Part shown: positions 1 through 10,765 of the stretch, piece by piece
Layout: every line of letters starts with the position of its first letter
Numbering within the stretch: position 1 is the stretch's first letter
NCBI RefSeq assembly: GCF_030867095.1
Contig: NC_081826.1
Location: forward strand, 38,356,001-38,420,000
DNA: 64,000 nucleotides
Origin: Alligator mississippiensis
Lineage: Eukaryota > Chordata > Crocodylia > Alligatoridae
Direction of reading: 5' to 3'
Notes under the pieces: model-generated
Told to the model about the DNA's origin: nothing
The model's input: only the letters and a program-made list of their open reading frames with translations
Database searches by the model: none
Translations under genes and position numbers: made by a program

Positions 1-1415
1 TTTTTTTTTTTGTCATTAGCTGGATTTAGAGACCAATTGCAAATGTGAAATCTTTTGCTTTCATGTACTCTGTGGAAAGAACAAAGATTGAACGAGATAG
101 GCAGGAAACTCAGAGGGGTGCTGAGCTGGTTGACAGGACAGGATGATTAGAAGTCTGGTGCACAGTAGAGATAAATCACTTCAAGTAATAAACAAACAAG
201 GATTAGAAAAGCCTTCATCAGTAAAAACTGAGCTGGTTTCTGAATAGTTTTGCTCAGATTAGTGACATGAGATTCTATCAATCAGAATACAAAGAGAGGG
301 TGAAGATAGCATATAGCACTACATGAAGAATAAAGACACACAGTTAATTAGCCAGCATGCAGTATTTTGTGGATTAGTAATGTGTTAGGACACCAGAGTT
401 CCTACTGGGACTCTTTTTGGGGAGTAAAGCACTGGATTGGTTTTAGGTTTAGTTTTCTCATTTTCACCTTTGATCTCTGTATGACTGAATTTATTGATGA
501 CATTCAGGATCCACTGCTTTGAAAAACAGTTTTGCTCATGTTTTGTGCCTTGGTCTAGTTTCCTAGGGCCAGGGGAACCTACAAGGGGGGGAAAAAAAGC
601 TGTCTCTGCCCCCTCCTCCTTCCCAAAAATTTCTCTCAACTTTTGTGGAGATTTTTTTCCCAGATTACATTTGATTTTTTTTTTTTATTTTATTTTATTT
701 TTTCCAATCCTTGGGTTTTGTGTTAACCCAATGTGTTTTTTCAATGTGTTTTATGTTTTCAATGTGAAAAACACTGTGTTAGGCCTGCTGTGGACTTATG
801 CATTCTAGTAGTAAAATGTGCAAGAGCTAAGGGTGTGATTTTTTTTTTTTTTTCCCCTTCTTTTTTAAAAGCTTCTGTAACAGGTTTCTGTGAGCAAGTA
901 TTGTGGACACAACTGTACCAAGCGTGTGTAGACAGCATAGTGCTCCCAGGGAGTACTGCTCTTCAGCCCCCTCAGCCCATTTACCCAACCTGGAAATAAG
1001 GCAGTGAAGTGTCCCTAATGGCTGCTTTCAAGAGCTCCATTTTTGTCACACCTGAGAGGTTCTGGTGGAAACCCCAAAGGGGTCTTCACCTTCTCATTTT
1101 AGGAGTTTGGTACATGCAAATGGAAGTCAGTAGGCAGCATACACCTAAGAGCAGAGTACCCTGGGCACAAAGGGGAGGCAGTGTAGACATATCCTTGGAC
1201 TGGCATAATTATTCCCCCTTTCTTTTCATACAAAGGGACTTATCTGTTATAACTACTGGTACACTTGAAGCAGGACACATTTTATCTGTAGACAAGTCCT
1301 TAGAAAACATTAATTACAGGCTTTAGCTAGCACAGTAATAACAGTGACTTTGCCTCCAATATGAAGGAGGACAGCCAAGTTTAAAAGCTCACTAGCTGCT
1401 TGTAAGTAACTCTCT

Positions 1416-1874
1416 CAGGGTGCATCTACATAAGACATCTACTCTGTGGCAGTAAATGTCTCGGCATCTACACATACACCCCTATTAGGCTTGAGTAAAC
1501 TAATTTGCTCCACAGCACCGCACATATAGATGCTGAAGGGGCTGGCTAAGGCATGAGGATGCTTCAGTGAAGGGACTACCTGCTGGCTAGCCCCACAATA
1601 AAGCTCCCTCATGGCCCAGCCAGTCCCTCCACAGCACATTGAGCAGAGCAGAGCAGACCCAGGTTGGTAGACTGACCCCCCAGGATTCCCTGCCAGCCAG
1701 GGCTGCGCTGCCTTGGCTTCACATGCTGTGCATGAATAAACTGCAGAGTTTATTGCTCTGGACTTGATTGCTCCCAGGCTCACATTCAAATGGCACACCT
1801 GAGAGCAATTAACTGTGGAACAATAAGTTCCAGTTTATTCACAAGCCATAATTCCACATGTAGATGTGCCCTTA
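1416..1874. mobile_element. MITE with CAGGGTGCATCTACAT-type ends
   Basis: Left end AGGGTGCATCTACAT (1417-1431) pairs with right end ATGTAGATGTGCCCT (1858-1872), 13 of 15 matching. The interior has no coding signal. The same end type (AGGGTGCCTGTACATGAGC) opens the element at 15678. Confidence 0.6.
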
Positions 1875-2647
1875 GTTTGGCAAATAACACTTACATTGCT
1901 GTGGAATGTGACACCTGTCATCTGCGCCCCCACAGGGCAAACCACCACCAGATACAGCCCTCAGAGCTAGAAGATTTACATGGACTAAACACTCTGCTCC
2001 ATTTTATAAGGCAAAATGTGGAAGTATTAATGTTCAGAGTTGTGATGGTGACCATACTCTTGGGACAACAAAATGAACCAAACCAAGTCAGATGTATGTA
2101 TATGGTTATCACATTCTTGTTGGCATCCTTCCTTCTCTTGCCCCCAAGAGAGGTTGTTGTTCCCAAGGGCTCCTTTAAGCCCAAATACTCAAAGGTACAG
2201 TACCCCAGTATTGCTCCACTCTGGCCCTCCTTCTCTGGGGTTTGACAGGTAAAAAGGTATTGGGGATGTTCAGAGCTTGCCCACTGATCAGGACACAATG
2301 GAAAGAGAGGGACACCCACCTACTTCAAGAATCTTACTTTGGGGACTCCAGGAGTTTGGCTTAGAACTATGGTTCTGAGTAGCTTCTTAGTTGCAGGGCT
2401 ACATCAGTTGTCAGACAGCTTTGCAAATGCCAGCTGAATGGTTGTAGAGTCTGGCAACTGTTTTGAGAACATCAGCAGTTCCCCACTAGTGGCCTCAAGT
2501 GTCTAAAGAGGCAGGTAGGCATCTAATTATTCTTGTAGATCGGGACTTTTATAGTGCTTACAAATGGGGAAGAACCACCTGCAAAGGTGACCACAAGGAA
2601 GTAATGTTTAGTTCTCTAAAATCAGTAGAGCTCTGGTTGAGGCCTTT

Positions 2648-2651
<4 letters not shown>

Positions 2652-2689
<38 letters not shown>

Positions 2690-2693
2690 GGGG
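2652..2693 (+). repeat. A30-G12 homopolymer pair
   Basis: About thirty A residues followed directly by about twelve G residues. It looks like simple repeat expansion; no adjoining retrocopy was recognised. Lengths may be affected by sequencing or assembly error. Confidence 0.8.
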
Positions 2694-3620
2694 ACCCTCG
2701 AAAGAAGAGCACAGCCTTTGTTGCTGCCATCGGCACCAAACAGAAGAGTTACATAAACATGACTGGCTTTGTACACTTTAAATTGTGCTGGCTAACATGT
2801 TTTCTAACACAATACATTCTCCCAGCCTAGACAAGGCCATTGTGGTGGTGATACTATTCTGTTCTAATGCTGCACCCATCACTACAGTATCTGGGTGCAT
2901 CTTTTGTCCATGCTGCAAAGTTTGACAATCTGATGCATAATAACTGTTCAAACAGAACCTGTGTTTCAGAAATCCGTATAGCTCCTGTTTCCAAGCTTTC
3001 TCCATGTATGGCATTAGGTTTTGTTGTTCGTTTTTATTTTTATTTTTTTTTCTGGGTGTTTTTGTTGTTGTTGTTTTTGAGTGCCAGGGGCTAATAAAAA
3101 ATAATTGTCTGTGATAGAAACCCTGATATGAGGCAAATCTGCAAAATCTCAACAAAGGAATGATGGCTCACATACAGAGATGACTTGCAAGATAGAACAG
3201 TGTTGGTCACATGGTGGTATAACCTTTGGTGCAAATTAACGTGTTAATTATGTGATAAATTGTAACATGCTACACATTCAATCAATTTGTGGTGATATAA
3301 GATGGCAAACCAGCCACAAAGATGTTCTATTTAATGTATGGCACTAATTTAAATGTTCAGCATGTTAAGCCTTGCCCTGCAGATTGCATGTGGGGCTGCA
3401 GAGCAAAGCTTTTAGAAATACTGGCATACAGGAAGTCAATGGACTCCTCCTATATCTGGTATATTTTGTGCCTTGCCCTACAGGCTGCAGGGCAAGGCTG
3501 TAAACATTCCAGTATAGGGGTACTCCGTTGGCTCCCCACACATTGGCACCTTTAAAAGTCCCACCATGCAGCTCCCTGATGCCATGCTTCATAGTATGGC
3601 TTTAAAGGTCTGGCATGTAA

Positions 3621-3729
3621 TGGGATCTAATTAATCTTATCCTAGATCCCAAAAATTGCAGGTCCTGCCATGCATATCTGTCATGGCAGGATGCATGATT
3701 TTGGGGATCCAAGATAAAATTAGATCCCA
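3621..3729. repeat. Long hairpin MITE-like repeat
   Basis: TGGGATCTAATTAATCTTAT (3621-3640) pairs in reverse with ATCTTG..., AATTAGATCCCA ending at 3729. The arms are about 50 nt and roughly 80% complementary, centred near 3675. A second, weaker inverted pair (CTTGCCCTGCAG and CTGCAGGGCAAGG) lies just upstream at 3370-3505. Confidence 0.65.
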
Positions 3730-4205
3730 ATTGTGCAACTAAATTGGCATCTGCCAGCAGCCTGAGGAGAACCAGAAGAAGTCTTGGGCACTGTGTGAAC
3801 TAGTGGTGCATGATCAATAATGAAGCATACGCAGTAGCTAAGCTTTCTCATGAGGCTGAGTCATTCACTGGCACTCTGTGGTGCTGACATGCTTTTAATG
3901 GCTACTTTCTAGTTAAGATCTGGTACTGCGCCAGCTCCAAAAAAGACACAGCCAAAACTCTAGGAAAGTTTTATAGGAATCCCTTTTAGCTTGATTCAAA
4001 GTGAAGTTCTTCTCCTGGTATCTCCTAAATACTATCTGCAGTGATTTGTCATTAGCCTCCCATGTCCTCCCACATATTGTGATGTCACCTCTGGAGATCA
4101 TTTTTCCTGCAGGGATCCCTGTGCAACAGCCTTCATCATGCTTGGGAAAACTTTAGCAGCAGAACGGATGCTGACATTGGTTTCCTGCTGTATGCAGGGT
4201 TCAAA

Positions 4206-4695
4206 GTACCATGTTTTCCCACATACAATGCACTCCAGAACATAATACACACCTTCTTTTTTGAAAGACAACATGAAGAAAAAAAGCTCAAACCCTGGCT
4301 CCTGCTGAAGCCTGGTCTCTCTGGGTGGATCAATGATTTTGAGGAGCTAAAGAGTCTCCAAGGCCATAAAATAAGAGAAAAGAGACCAGGAACAGCTAAT
4401 AGACAGCAAAATTGTCCTAAAATGGATTAGCTTGATTAGTGGAATATCAAGACCATTAAAAAGGAGAGACAATTGTTAATACCTGTATAGTAAAGAGGTG
4501 AGCCATTAAGTCAATTGACTCCCTCAGCTGACTGAATAGAAATGGCACACCTGCTGCACCACGGAGAAGAAATCAAATCAGGTTGCTTCTGTCCTAGGCA
4601 GAAAATCAGCTTCCTGCTTAATCCTTGCACCCCAATTTGGGGGAACTGACTTTTGTGGGGAAAGGTGTGTATTATATATGAGAAAACATTGGAAA
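4206..4695. mobile_element. DNA transposon fragment with inverted ends
   Basis: CCATGTTTTCCCACATA and CATAATACACACCTTC at 4209-4255 reappear inverted at 4660-4693 as AAGGTGTGTATTATATATGAG then AAAACATTGG. The left arm carries about 15 extra bases. About 490 bp, no coding capacity seen. Superfamily not assigned. Confidence 0.5.
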
Positions 4696-4770
4696 CATAG
4701 TGCAGCTAAGAGACTTATTCTTAAGGACAAGGATTTTTTCCCCCCGTCAGCCCCTCATCTTGTATTAAAA

Positions 4771-6082
4771 TAACAGAATCATAGAAAATTAGGATTGGAA
4801 GGCACCTCAGATGGTCATCTAGTCCAACCCCCTGCTCAAAGCAGGACCGTCCCCAACCACATGACCCCAACCAAGACTTTGTCTAGTTGGGTCTTAAAAA
4901 CCTCAAAGGATGGAGGTTCCTCCAAGAATGGAGATTCCAGAACTTTTCTGGGTAACCTGTTCCAGTGTTTTACTACTCTCCTAGTGAGAGAGTTCTTCCT
5001 AATACCTAACCTAAACTTTCTTTGCTGCAACTTGAGACTCCTTGTTCTGTCATCTGCCACCACTGAGAACAGTCTAGGCTCCATCCTCTTTGGAACCACC
5101 TTCAGGTAGTAGAAGACTGCTATTAAATCTGCCCCCCTCAGTCTTCTCCAGACTAAATAAGCCCAGTTCCTTCAGCTTCTCTTCATAAGTCATATCCCCC
5201 AGTCCTCTCACCATTGTTTGTTACCCTCCACAGGACTCTCTCCAATTTCTCCACATCTGTCCTGTAGGGGGGAGGGCAACAACTGGACACAGTATTCCAG
5301 ATGTGGCCTCACCAGTGCTGAACAGAGGGGAATAATAATTTCCCTGGAACTGCTGGCAACACTCCTACCAGTACAGTCCAGTATTCCATTAGCCTTCTTT
5401 TTTTTAAACAAAGAAGGGCACACTGTTGGCCCATATTCAGCTTATTGTCCACTGTAACCCTCAGGCCCTCTTCTACAAGCTGCTGCCCAGACAGTCAGCC
5501 CCCAGCCTGTACCGGTGCATGGGACTGTTCTGTTCTAAATACAGGACTTCACACTTGTCTTCGTTGAACCTCATGAGATTTCTTTTGGTCTAGTCCTCCA
5601 ATTTGTTTAGGTCTCTCTGAATCCTAACCCTACCCTCCAGTGTATCTACCACTCCCCACAGCTTGGTGTCATCTACAGACTTGCTGAGGGTGCCCTCTAT
5701 GTCATCTTCCAGGTCATTGATGAAGATAGTGAACAAAACCAGCCCTTGGGGCACTCAACTTGATACTGGCTGCCAACTACACATTGAGCCATTGACTACT
5801 GCCCTCTGAGCCTGATGATCAAGTCAGTTTTCTGTCCACCTTACAGTCCACTCATCCATCCCATACTTCCTTAGCTTGCCTAGGAGACTATCAAAAGCCT
5901 TGCTAAAATCAAGGTACAGTACATCCACTCCCTGCATCCACTTAGCCAGTCATCTCATCATAGAAGGCAATCAGGTTATTCAGGTATGACTTGCCCCTGG
6001 TGAACCCATACTGACTGTTCCTAACCAACTTCTTCTCCTCCAAGTGCTTAGAAACAAAATTACATACAAGACAGAGGTGGAA
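4771..6082 (-). mobile_element. CR1 LINE, 5'-truncated, antisense
   Basis: The + strand starts with the reverse complement of a CR1 3' end (GAATCATAGAAAATTAGGATTGG, then CCAACCCCCTGCTC). The minus strand encodes degraded reverse transcriptase tail pieces such as LGIRKNSLTRRVVKHWNRLP near 4900-5050. Further on are typical CR1 RT segments in reverse ('actgactgttcctaacc' near 6010). Stops and frame changes are frequent, so this is an old copy. Its 5' side is next to a hAT-like element whose target duplication begins at 6083. Confidence 0.85.
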
Positions 6083-6174
6083 CAGGCAGTTAGGGTGACC
6101 ACCTTTTTAAAATGTAAAGGCAGGACACATGCCTGCCTGCCTTTCCCCTCCCCACCCCCCTACCGGCAGCAATC

Positions 6175-6817
6175 TAGGGTTACCATACATCTGGGTTTTT
6201 CTGGACATGTCCTCTTTTTTTGGCCCCTGTTCTTGTGTCTGGATGTTTTTTGTTTTTGGGGGTTTTTTGTTTGTTTGTTTTTTTGGGGGGTTTTTTAACA
6301 AGAGCAAATGCCTGGGGTTTTGCTCTTCTTCTGCTTTCCAAGGCTGGCTGCTTGGGGCTGGGAGCAGTGGGCAAGGTGACTGGCTGTTGGTGGTCATGTG
6401 CTTCCCACTCAGGCCCAGCAAGCCACTCCCAGGTAAACTGTGTGTGTGGGTACATGCGTGCATGCAGGAACTGCTTGGGCAGCAGGGCTGGGGGGGCAGG
6501 CTGTTGCAGGTTGGGAGTGAGGGGCACTGTCAGGGCTAGGAGGGGCAGGGGCTGCAGGTCGGGAGTAAGGGGCACCAGCAGCATTGTGGGGCAGGGGTCT
6601 GCGGGTCAGGAGTGAGGAGCATTGGCAGTGCTGGGGGGGCAGGGGGCTGTGGGTTAGGAGTGAGGGAGAGCTGGCAGGGCTGGGGGCTTAGGAGTGAGGG
6701 GCAGAGGCAGGATATGGGCATATCACTGGCCCCCCGCAATCATATGCCCCTCCCTCCTCTCCTCCCTGCTTCCTTTCACATATATCCTCTTTTGATACTA
6801 GAAATATGGTAACCCTA
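6175..6817. mobile_element. Non-autonomous hAT-like element nested in the 6.1-9.5 kb element
   Basis: 13-bp perfect inverted ends TAGGGTTACCATA (6175-6187) and TATGGTAACCCTA (6805-6817). Flanking octamers CAGCAATC and GAGCATGC share 5 of 8 bases, a degraded duplication at best. The ends resemble those of the outer element (TAGGGTGACCA), so the two may be related. The interior is GC-rich with purine-rich tandem segments at 6540-6700. Confidence 0.6.
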
Positions 6818-6845
6818 GAGCATGCCCAGAGCAGAAGAGGGGGCA

Positions 6846-7413
6846 TGGATTCATCAATTGTAAGGGGCTGGAAGGTAACTCACAAGATTGTTGGATCCAG
6901 CCCCCCTGCACTAGGCAGGAAACTGGGGTCTGGTGACACCAGCAAGGTGACCATCTGATCTCTTCTTGAAGATTTCTAGGATAGGTGATTGCACCACCTC
7001 TGAAGGGAACCTATTCCACAGTCTGGAAGCCCTAACTGTGAAGAAGTTTTTCCTAGAGTTGCACCTGAAACGGTATTCCAGGAGTCTGTGGCCATTACTC
7101 CTGGTTTTCCCCAAGAGTGCCCTGGTGAACAGTTGTTTGCAAAGCCCTTGATGTATTCCCCTGATGTAGTGGTAAGCTGCTACCAAAGTCCCCTCTCAGC
7201 CTTCTCTTTTTCAGGCTGAAGAGTCCCAGGTCCCTCAGACTTTCCTCATATGGCTTGCCTTGCAAGTCTCTGTTCACATGGGTGGCTCTTCTCTGGACTC
7301 TCCCAAGCTTTTCCGCTTCCTTGCTGAAGTGTGGTGCAAAAAACTGTATGCAGTACTCCAGCTGCCTTTCCCTTGGGAGCCCCGCACTGGTCATGTACGC
7401 CCTGCTCATCTAG
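6846..7413 (-). mobile_element. CR1 LINE 3' fragment, antisense
   Basis: Reverse complement of a CR1 3' end. The minus strand encodes a readable RT tail (LLEYRFRCNSRKNFFTVRAS, LWNRFPSEVV, then GHLAGV) at 6911-7186, and upstream of it [20 protein letters not shown] and RRATHVN in a second frame at about 7240-7380. 5'-truncated; it sits inside the larger hAT-like element. Confidence 0.85.
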
Positions 7414-7424
7414 CAGCAGTGGGG

Positions 7425-8945
7425 GGCACAACTCCATGCTGCAGCCACCCTGGCCGTTGCTGGGCAGGCAGGGTGCACATTGCCATGGTGGTGCGGCACG
7501 CCCAGGAGAAGGGCAGCAGGGCGGGAAGCCCTGAGCCTGTAGCAGACAGCCTTCATCTATCCTGGCTCTGCACACACAGCTGGGGGGCACATGCCCCTCA
7601 TACTCTCCTCCCTGTGGGGGGGAGGGTGCAGCAGCAGGTAGCTGCCCTCCCCCATGCCTCCTGGATGAGCTGCCCATGGCTCTGTCCCATTCCCCACCCC
7701 AGCTTCATGCCCCATGTGTGGCAGGCCAGTAGGGGGTGCTCTTGCACTGAGCCACCCACCTCACTGCGCCCAACCACCTTCCAGGCTCCAAGTGCCTTCC
7801 TAGGGGTGTCCCATGTCTGGCCGACCCCCTTCCTGGAGCACAGCCACTAGCCTGGGGGTAAAACCGCCACCATCCAGGGTCTGGACTGATCCTGACTCTG
7901 TGCCCCCTGTGAAACACAGGCCTAATAGTCCTTGAGAGTGCTTCCCTCAGTCTCAAGCAAATAGTGGTCTTGTTTAGTCAGCCGAACCAAGGGGACCCCA
8001 AGGCATAATCTAGACCCACTCCCAATAAGTCTCCCACACTTGGTACAAAAGAGAACTTTATTGGTTACAAGGAGTAGGTTTGGAATAGGGTACAGGGTTG
8101 AGCAATATCAGAGAAATCCCATAGAGGAAACTGGCATGGCTGGGTAGCCTTTGATCACGCATCTGAGTTGCTGCAAGCTATGTATCTAGTTAGATCTCAG
8201 GTAGCTTACTCGCAAGTATCATCCAGAGGCAGGTGGAGATTCCCTTTAGAGGCAGGCAGTTCATTGATCATGAGTTTCAAGAGCGAGCAAGTTTCAGATG
8301 GTCCAGCTTCCAAGTTTTCATCATGGCTACTATGCTTCCTCCTGGGTAGTCCTTAACTTATAGATCTTATGACCTCATTTACCTGGACCAATGGAGGTCA
8401 GCACCTGTTGGCTGCCAGCCAACCCATTTGAAATGCATCACTGGTTGCCAGGTAGACTGGCATTGCTTAGAACAATAGGGAGCCCAAGCCCCTCACCCAC
8501 GTATGTGATGCCAGTAACTAGGCAGAGGGAGGAGGTTTCCCCCCTCCCTCAGGAATGTATCCAGCTCAGGTTACAACTCAGGGTTACCTAAAGAAATGAG
8601 AAGTGTGCCCTCTGCAGGGACCATGTTAACCAAATTGTCACATAGCAGAGTTTTTGGGGAGAGACAGAGGTGGAATTCTGCCATACCATGCACCTCCCTG
8701 ACTGGGCAGTACCCTAAGCCCCAGTCCCTCTCTCACCATGGGGGCCTTGATCTGTCCCCCCCATTTCCCTTCCATGCCCCCATAGACTTACCTGCACGTT
8801 GCTGCTCTCCATAGTGCCCGGCTCTTTCCTGGCCATGTGCAAGTTTGAGGGCTCACAAGCATTGGTGACACGTAAGGGGGGCACACAGGTGTACGTGTAC
8901 CCCCTGAGATTAGTGGTGCACCCCCTGAAAGAAGTGCCACTGATG
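7425..8945. repeat. GC-rich dispersed module, related to 12590-13038, possibly split by an insertion
   Basis: 7570-7720 (GGGGGGCACATGCCCC, then CCTCCTGGATGAGCTGCCCA) and 8690-8830 (GGGGCCTTGATCTGTCCCCC, then AGACTTACCTGC) resemble successive parts of 12665-12925. The roughly 900 bp between them has no counterpart there, which suggests a later insertion. Probably the inner part of a non-autonomous hAT-type element. Confidence 0.45.
7855..8642 (-). mobile_element. Possible LTR-type fossil (bounds uncertain)
   Basis: This block interrupts the related GC-rich module on either side. It contains a reverse-strand AATAAAG (about 8052-8058) and ends with a reverse TGTGACAATTTGG at 8630-8642, as a solo LTR might. 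No coding remains were recognised and no target duplication was confirmed. Treated as a broken relic; family not assigned. Confidence 0.25.
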
Positions 8946-9634
8946 CTGCCGTTGCTCCCTCACCCTGCTGCCAACACTGCTGGCAGTGTCTGTGGGCAGT
9001 CATCAATCGCCACTGGCCTCTGGCCACCGCCGATGCTGCTGGCAGCGTCTGCGGCTGCCTGTGCGAGCTCCACACTCACCACTGCCACTCCCCAGCTACC
9101 GCCACCTGCAGGCAGTCGCTGTGCCCCCCCCCCCAGCCTCCAGGGGCATGCATCGTTCATGCAGTCACACATGGGCGACTAGTGTCTCCCGAGTTTGGGG
9201 GGGGGAACCAGATCACCGACAGGGGAGGCAGTCCTCCAACGGCTGATCGCCAAGGGTCCCCTAGTGGCCAATCGCCGAGCCAGCTAGTGCTTCCAGGGGG
9301 TGCATGGTCGATCTCTACATGTTGCCAATGCAGTCACGTGTGCACGTGGTGCCCCTGTCCCACTTCCAGCAGCCTCAAGCCACCCCTTGCACACTGGAAC
9401 ACTGTCAGTCTCTAAGGGGAAACCCGGATCCCTGCACGATGCTGAGAATCCTGGAGTCATGCAGCTCAGGACCAGGACTTGATGAACCCATTCCAAGACT
9501 GTCCCACCCAATTAGGCAATGTGGTCACCCTACAGGCAGCTGCTGCAGCTCTGACTGGCCCTGAGGGACAGTCAGACCCACAGGAGCCTTCTGCCCCACC
9601 CCTTCCACTTCCCCTCTGCCCATCCCCTTCCCTA

Positions 9635-9820
9635 CCCCTTTACTGTCAGATGCGCTCTGCTCTGGCTGGGGCCTCTCCACTAGTGGAGCGCATGGAAACA
9701 CCTTCCCTGTATGACCAATCAGCAGTGGTGACACCGCTGCATGGCCAGGCAAAGGCTGAGCTTTCACATGCTATGCTCCAGGACTGAGCAGCCCAAGCAG
9801 CATCTGACAGTAAGGGGGCG
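9635..9820. repeat. Inverted repeat around CTTTACTGTCAGATGC
   Basis: TTACTGTCAGATGC near 9640-9655 has its reverse complement GCATCTGACAGTAA at 9801-9814. The arms extend to about 19 nt. Probably the ends of a small DNA element directly beside the hAT-like element. Confidence 0.5.
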
Positions 9821-10058
9821 GGGGGAAGAGGCAGAAACTGGAGGGCGCAGGGAGGGAAAGAGGCAGAGACTGGGAGAGTGGAGGGATGGGCAGAAGCTTT
9901 AGGAAGCTGGAAGCAGGTCATTGCAGTGGGGACAGGAAGGCTGGGGCAGGGAGGGAAAAAGTTGGCAGGGCAAGAGTACCACCTTACCCTCCCCTTCCCT
10001 CCAGCCACTGCTTTCCCTGCTGCAGCAGTGGGAGGGGGGGTTCAAGACAACACTTAAA

Positions 10059-10118
10059 TAATTAGATTCTATACCTGGAAAATTTTATAAATTTTCAATA
10101 GATAGGATCTAATTACTG
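10059..10118. repeat. Compact AT-rich hairpin
   Basis: TAATTAGATTCTATACC and AAAATTT at the left pair with AAATTTTCAATAGATAGGATCTAATTA at the right; about 27-nt arms with a few mismatches and almost no loop. Confidence 0.6.
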
Positions 10119-10130
10119 GGGCGTCTTCTG

Positions 10131-10385
10131 AGGTATAGGTTGTAGCTGTGTTGATTTAAGAACATAGGCAGACAAGGTTCTTTGGGTTAATCTGATATCT
10201 TTTATTAGACCGACTCAAATAGTTGGAAAAATTCTTCTTTGCAAGCTTTTGGGTATAAATACCATTCATCAGGGTGCAATTGGTGTGCCCTTCCTGGATA
10301 GAATGAATAGTAAAGAAGCCAGAGGCTGGTATGCATGCAAGAAAGCCAGTCAGCGAAGATGTAAATTGAGACAGGTTGGGGCAGG
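10131..10385 (+). repeat. Dispersed repeat with GATATCTTTTATTAGACC core, copy 1
   Basis: Head GGTTGTAGCTGTGTTG, then AGACAAGGTTCTTTGGGTTA, the core TGATATCTTTTATTAGACC, AATAGTTGG, TTTGCAAGCTTTTGGG and CATTCATCAGGGTG. The order is the same in copies at 12320, 21857 and 24698. Family name unknown to me. Confidence 0.75.
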
Positions 10386-10559
10386 TGGGGGGGAAGGGGA
10401 ATGAATGTAGCTGGTAAATAATGAAGAGGTACCTGAGCTTTTTTCTTATATTCAGAATTGTCTTATATTCGAGTAAATACAATAGTGACATTTATCATAA
10501 TGTTTATGTCTGAAGACCATGCTTCTATACAGATCATTAATAATATTAGCAGCTGTGAG

Positions 10560-10765
10560 TGCAGTACGCCACTTCCGGAGAGAAGGGATCCATGGGAGGT
10601 CTAAGTCCGCACATGTTCCAACCTCCTTGGATTTGTACTTATTATCAGTGTGTACTGTAAGCTCTGTGTGCCTGTATGCGTTATATCTGTATGCCACCTA
10701 GCACAGCAGGGCTGCTGCCTGGTTGGACTGTGGGCTGCTGCAATATGAATATTCAGTAATAATAA
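10560..10765 (+). repeat. Old retroposon-like repeat with AATAATAA tail
   Basis: GTAAGCTC, GCCACCTAGCACAG, CCTGGTTGGACTG, CTGCTGCAATATGAA and a closing AGTAATAATAA match a repeat common in reptile and bird genomes. An inverted relative is at 56695-56830. Probably of LINE or SINE origin; exact family not assigned. Confidence 0.5.

Larger units (their letters stand above)
6083..9540. mobile_element. hAT-like DNA transposon, 3.4 kb, with 8-bp target duplication
   Basis: Inverted ends TAGGGTGACCAC are at 6091-6102 and, in reverse, GTGGTCACCCTA at 9521-9532. They are flanked by CAGGCAGT (6083-6090) and CAGGCAGC (9533-9540), 7 of 8 bases alike, which fits hAT target duplication. The interior is a patchwork: a smaller element at 6175-6817, an antisense CR1 at 6846-7413, and GC-rich sequence without a recognisable transposase. 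It is probably a non-autonomous element or a nest of several. Confidence 0.6.

Noticed and set aside
4795-5109. Plus-strand open frame of 104 codons
   Set aside because: Antisense shadow of CR1 3' sequence.
10560-10765. TTGTACTTATTATCAGTGTG block considered as a promoter or gene 3' end
   Set aside because: It matches an interspersed repeat with an inverted relative at 56.7 kb, so the AATAATAA is a repeat tail and not a gene's poly(A) signal.
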